From Frankia sp. QA3 (GTDB lineage Bacteria > Actinomycetota > Actinomycetes > Frankiales > Frankiaceae): DNA of 64,000 bases. The notes beneath the pieces are model-generated. The model did no database searches. It was not told where the DNA came from and was given only the letters and a program-made list of their open reading frames with translations. The stretch spans positions 971,772-1,035,771 of the forward strand of contig NZ_CM001489.1 of NCBI RefSeq assembly GCF_000262465.1, written 5' to 3'. Position 1 is the first letter of the stretch. The number at the start of each line of letters is the position of its first letter. The position numbers and the translations under genes were made by a program. Positions 61,873 through 64,000 of this stretch are shown piece by piece.

Positions 61873-62865
61873 ATGAGCGCCGCGACCGACCGGTTGAGCC
61901 GGCTGCTCGCCCTCGTCCCCTGGCTGCGGGCGCATCCCGGCATCCCGCTGCCGGCGGCCGCCGAGGCCTTCGGGGTCACCCCGCGACAGCTGCGCGATGA
62001 CCTGGATCTGCTGTTCGTGTGCGGGCTGCCCGGCGGGGCGCCGGGCGACCTCATCGACCTGAGCTACTCCGGCGACCGGATCACCGTAGCCGATCCGCAG
62101 ACCCTCGACCGGCCGTTGCGCCTGTCCGTGGACGAGGCGACGGCGTTGGTCGTCGCCGCCCGCGCGCTCGCCGACGTGCCGGGGCTCGCCGGCCGGGAGG
62201 CCCTCGACCGGGCGCTGGAGAAGCTGGAGAAGGCGGTCGGCGCGGCGGGCAGCGTCGCCGGTCAGGTGCGGGTCAGCCTCGACACCCACGCCGAGGTGCT
62301 CGCGGCGGTGCAGCGGGCGGTGCGGGAACGCCTCCGCGTGCACCTTCGCTACCTCGTCTGGTCCCGGGACGAGCTGACCGAGCGTGACGTCGATCCGATG
62401 CGGGTGCTGGTCCGGGAGGGCAACTGGTACCTGGAGGGCTGGTGCCACCGGGCGGAGGCGGTGCGGCTGTTCCGGCTGGACCGCATCGACGGCCCCGGCG
62501 GAGTCGAGGTGCTCGACATCCCGGCCGCCCCACCGCCGGGGGCGGTGTCCCGTGACACCAGCGAGGGGATCTACCGGCCCGGCCCGGCCGACGTCCGGGT
62601 CGTCCTCGAACTCGCCTCGCCGGCCCGCTGGGTCGCCGACTACTACCCCGTCACGGGGGTGCGCGAGCTGCCCGGCGGCCGCCTGGAGGTCATCCTGCAC
62701 GCGCGGGAGACGTCCTGGCTGCACCGGCTCGTGCTCGGCCTCGGCGCCGACGTGCGGGTCGTCGAGCCGCTCGGGCTCGCCGCGCAGGTGCACGCCCTGG
62801 CGCGCCAGGCGCTGGCCGCCTACGGGCTCGACGCCCCGTCCGGCGGCGCCGGCGACGAACGGTAG
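61873..62865 (+). CDS. pafC: WYL-domain transcriptional regulator PafC
   Basis: A 330-aa partner of PafB with the same plan: HTH (DRLSRLLALVPWLRAHPGIPLPAAAEAFGVTPRQLRDDLDLL), a WYL domain (HLRYLVWSRDELTERDVDPMRVLVREGNWYLEGWC) and a WCX-like end (WLHRLVLGLGADVRVVEPLGLA). In mycobacteria it senses DNA damage together with PafB. ATG at 61873, four bases after pafB, so the two are made together. Confidence 0.94.
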   Translation: MSAATDRLSRLLALVPWLRAHPGIPLPAAAEAFGVTPRQLRDDLDLLFVCGLPGGAPGDLIDLSYSGDRITVADPQTLDRPLRLSVDEATALVVAARALADVPGLAGREALDRALEKLEKAVGAAGSVAGQVRVSLDTHAEVLAAVQRAVRERLRVHLRYLVWSRDELTERDVDPMRVLVREGNWYLEGWCHRAEAVRLFRLDRIDGPGGVEVLDIPAAPPPGAVSRDTSEGIYRPGPADVRVVLELASPARWVADYYPVTGVRELPGGRLEVILHARETSWLHRLVLGLGADVRVVEPLGLAAQVHALARQALAAYGLDAPSGGAGDER

Positions 62866-62875
62866 GGTGATCGGC

Positions 62876-63091
62876 ATGTTCTGGGCGCTCGTCTACCTCG
62901 TGCTCATCCTCGGCGGGCTCGTCCTGCTCGCGCTGTGCGCCTGGCGGGTGTGGCAGAAGGTGCGCGGCGTGCGCCGGGCCCTCGGCGAGCTGTCGACGCG
63001 GGTGTCGGGTCTCGCCGCCGACACCGCGGAGCTCTCCGCCCGGCTGGACCACGCCGAGGTCACATCCCGGCTGGCCGAGCGCACCTCCTGA
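62876..63091 (+). CDS. Small membrane protein (71 aa)
   Basis: One membrane helix at the start (ALVYLVLILGGLVLLALCAW) is followed by a basic patch (RVWQKVRGVRRAL) and a short coiled-coil helix (LSTRVSGLAADTAELSARLDHAE). ATG at 62876 follows GGTAGGG. It lies between pafC and tatA, a position where actinobacteria often have a similar short protein. Function unknown. Confidence 0.75.
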   Translation: MFWALVYLVLILGGLVLLALCAWRVWQKVRGVRRALGELSTRVSGLAADTAELSARLDHAEVTSRLAERTS

Positions 63092-63440
63092 CCAGCCCGA
63101 CCGGGCCGGATGCCGGGCGTGGGCGGGCGGGCCCAAGTGTGGTCCCGTTGTGATCCATGGTTGGCGGTTGCGGGGTTCGGGCTCGCGACAAAGGGTCACG
63201 ACGGCGTTGACTTGGTGCCGCAATCCGATGGCTGTGAGCGATATCGTCGGTTGCGCTGCAGGATCCCGCTCGCGAAGGGTTCTGATCTGGTTACAATTCG
63301 TCCGGCACACTCGCTTCGTCGTGCAGCCGTCATCTGCGAGATACCCGTATGCCTTCTATCTCCTCCTAGGCTGGCGGACGTAGCATCGATCGCACCGGTC
63401 GTGGGACCGGGCCGGTACCGCTCATCGGAGGACGCCGACC
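63092..63440. promoter_or_regulatory. Upstream region of tatA
   Basis: This 349-base gap is AT-richer than its surroundings around 63290-63370 and probably has the tat promoter; GGAGG lies nine bases before the tatA ATG. No gene is seen in it. Confidence 0.5.
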
Positions 63441-63719
63441 ATGCCAACCCTTGGCACCACCGAGATCATCATCATCGCCCTCGTCGTGCTGGTGCTGTTC
63501 GGATCGAAGAAGCTTCCCGATGCGGCGCGTTCCTTCGGTCGCTCGTTGCGCATCTTCAAGGCCGAGACCAAGGGCCTGCGTGACGACGAGCACCCGGCCC
63601 CGGCCGCCCAGCCAGCCCCGCTGCCGATCGAGGCCCCGGCTCCGACCGCCGCTCCCGCCCCGAGCGCCCAGCCCGGCGTCGCGGTGAACGGCTCCGCCCC
63701 AGTGGCCGACCGGCACTGA
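63441..63719 (+). CDS. tatA: Sec-independent protein translocase subunit TatA
   Basis: A 92-aa Tat component. One N-terminal helix ([16 protein letters not shown]) is followed by the [21 protein letters not shown] hinge and amphipathic helix typical of TatA, and an acidic then Pro/Ala-rich tail. TatA forms the channel for folded proteins. ATG at 63441. tatC follows. Confidence 0.96.
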   Translation: MPTLGTTEIIIIALVVLVLFGSKKLPDAARSFGRSLRIFKAETKGLRDDEHPAPAAQPAPLPIEAPAPTAAPAPSAQPGVAVNGSAPVADRH

Positions 63720-63810
63720 CCGCACGTGCCGGCCGGGCTCCTGAGCGTCCGGCCGGTGGGTGCCAGTCGCCGGCGCCCGTCCCTCGCCCCCTCGACCAGG
63801 AGACGCCGAC

Positions 63811-64000
63811 GTGTCAGGGATCCCCACGCCGCGGAGGCTCCTTGCCTCGGTGAACCAGCGGCGGACCCGCACGGTCGAGGACAGCCGGATGCCACTCACG
63901 GAACACCTTCGTGAGCTGCGGAACCGGATCGCGATCGCGCTCGTGGGGTTCGCGATCGCCGCGGTCGTGTGCTTCATCCTCGAACCGCACATCTTCAACT
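63811..64000 (+). CDS. tatC: Sec-independent protein translocase subunit TatC (3' partial)
   Basis: The frame from GTG 63811 runs off the window. MPLTEHLRELRNRIAIALVGFAIAAVVCFIL is the conserved N-terminal motif and first helix of TatC, which recognises twin-arginine signals. About 28 residues precede that motif; the GTG at 63811 follows AGGAGACG. Gene order tatA-tatC downstream of pafBC is conserved in actinobacteria. Confidence 0.93.
   Translation, partial: MSGIPTPRRLLASVNQRRTRTVEDSRMPLTEHLRELRNRIAIALVGFAIAAVVCFILEPHIFN

Noticed and set aside
1..64000. tRNA or rRNA genes
   Set aside because: No cloverleaf with a GTTCRA-type T-loop or rRNA signature was found on reading; the inserted element does not target a tRNA.

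Overview
The window is very GC-rich DNA from a high-GC actinobacterium, most likely Frankia (inference). It carries the complete Pup-proteasome locus (ARC/Mpa ATPase, Dop, Pup, PrcB, PrcA, PafA, PafB, PafC), the mycothiol ligase MshC, a DivIVA-type coiled-coil protein and RepSA-type mobile-element functions. Many genes start with GTG or TTG, and both genes and intergenic DNA are dotted with 9-20 bp tandem repeats.

Layout. 1-3058: FAD-linked oxidase of the alkyl-DHAP synthase type (cut by the window edge), precorrin-6A synthase CobF and a nucleotidyltransferase. 3116-12230: a DUF222 (13E12-type) gene split in two by an insert of about 8.6 kb. The insert holds a rolling-circle Rep protein, a lipoprotein, a minus-strand set of small genes (one with a DUF397-like end), a divergent XRE-type regulator, a TIR-WD40 protein and a C-terminally truncated serine recombinase. 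The junctions carry inverted, matching 21-bp arms, as expected of hybrid att sites left by a serine integrase.

12260-17500: 3-hydroxyisobutyryl-CoA hydrolase-like protein, methyltransferase remnants, an M20 peptidase and small unknowns. 17583-26517: a cell-envelope block with two GT39-type membrane glycosyltransferases, a frameshifted PIG-V-like one, a GT87-like one and a FAD protein of the UDP-galactopyranose mutase/amine-oxidase type. 26613-27420: a dead IS200/IS605 element. 27560-30103: RecD2-type helicase.

30302-36404: histidine phosphatase, DUF3090, SCO1664-type protein, MshC, DivIVA-like protein and PAC2 protein. 37724-44107: HAD phosphatase, a broken DUF559 gene, a MacB/FtsX-type ABC permease with its ATPase, and a RecB-family nuclease. 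45396-64000: site-2 protease, TrmI, ferredoxin and then the proteasome locus, interleaved with a dienelactone hydrolase, a membrane protein and an FKBP lipoprotein, ending in PafB, PafC, a small membrane protein, TatA and the start of TatC.

The proteasome genes make one working system. PafA attaches Pup to substrates, ARC unfolds them into the PrcA/PrcB chamber, Dop recycles Pup, and PafB/PafC are the linked WYL-domain regulators. Pup here ends in an encoded Glu, so no deamidation is needed. Three copies of a dispersed palindromic repeat (39576, 47773, 60553) sit between genes. The most novel-looking module is the TIR-WD40/XRE cargo of the inserted element.
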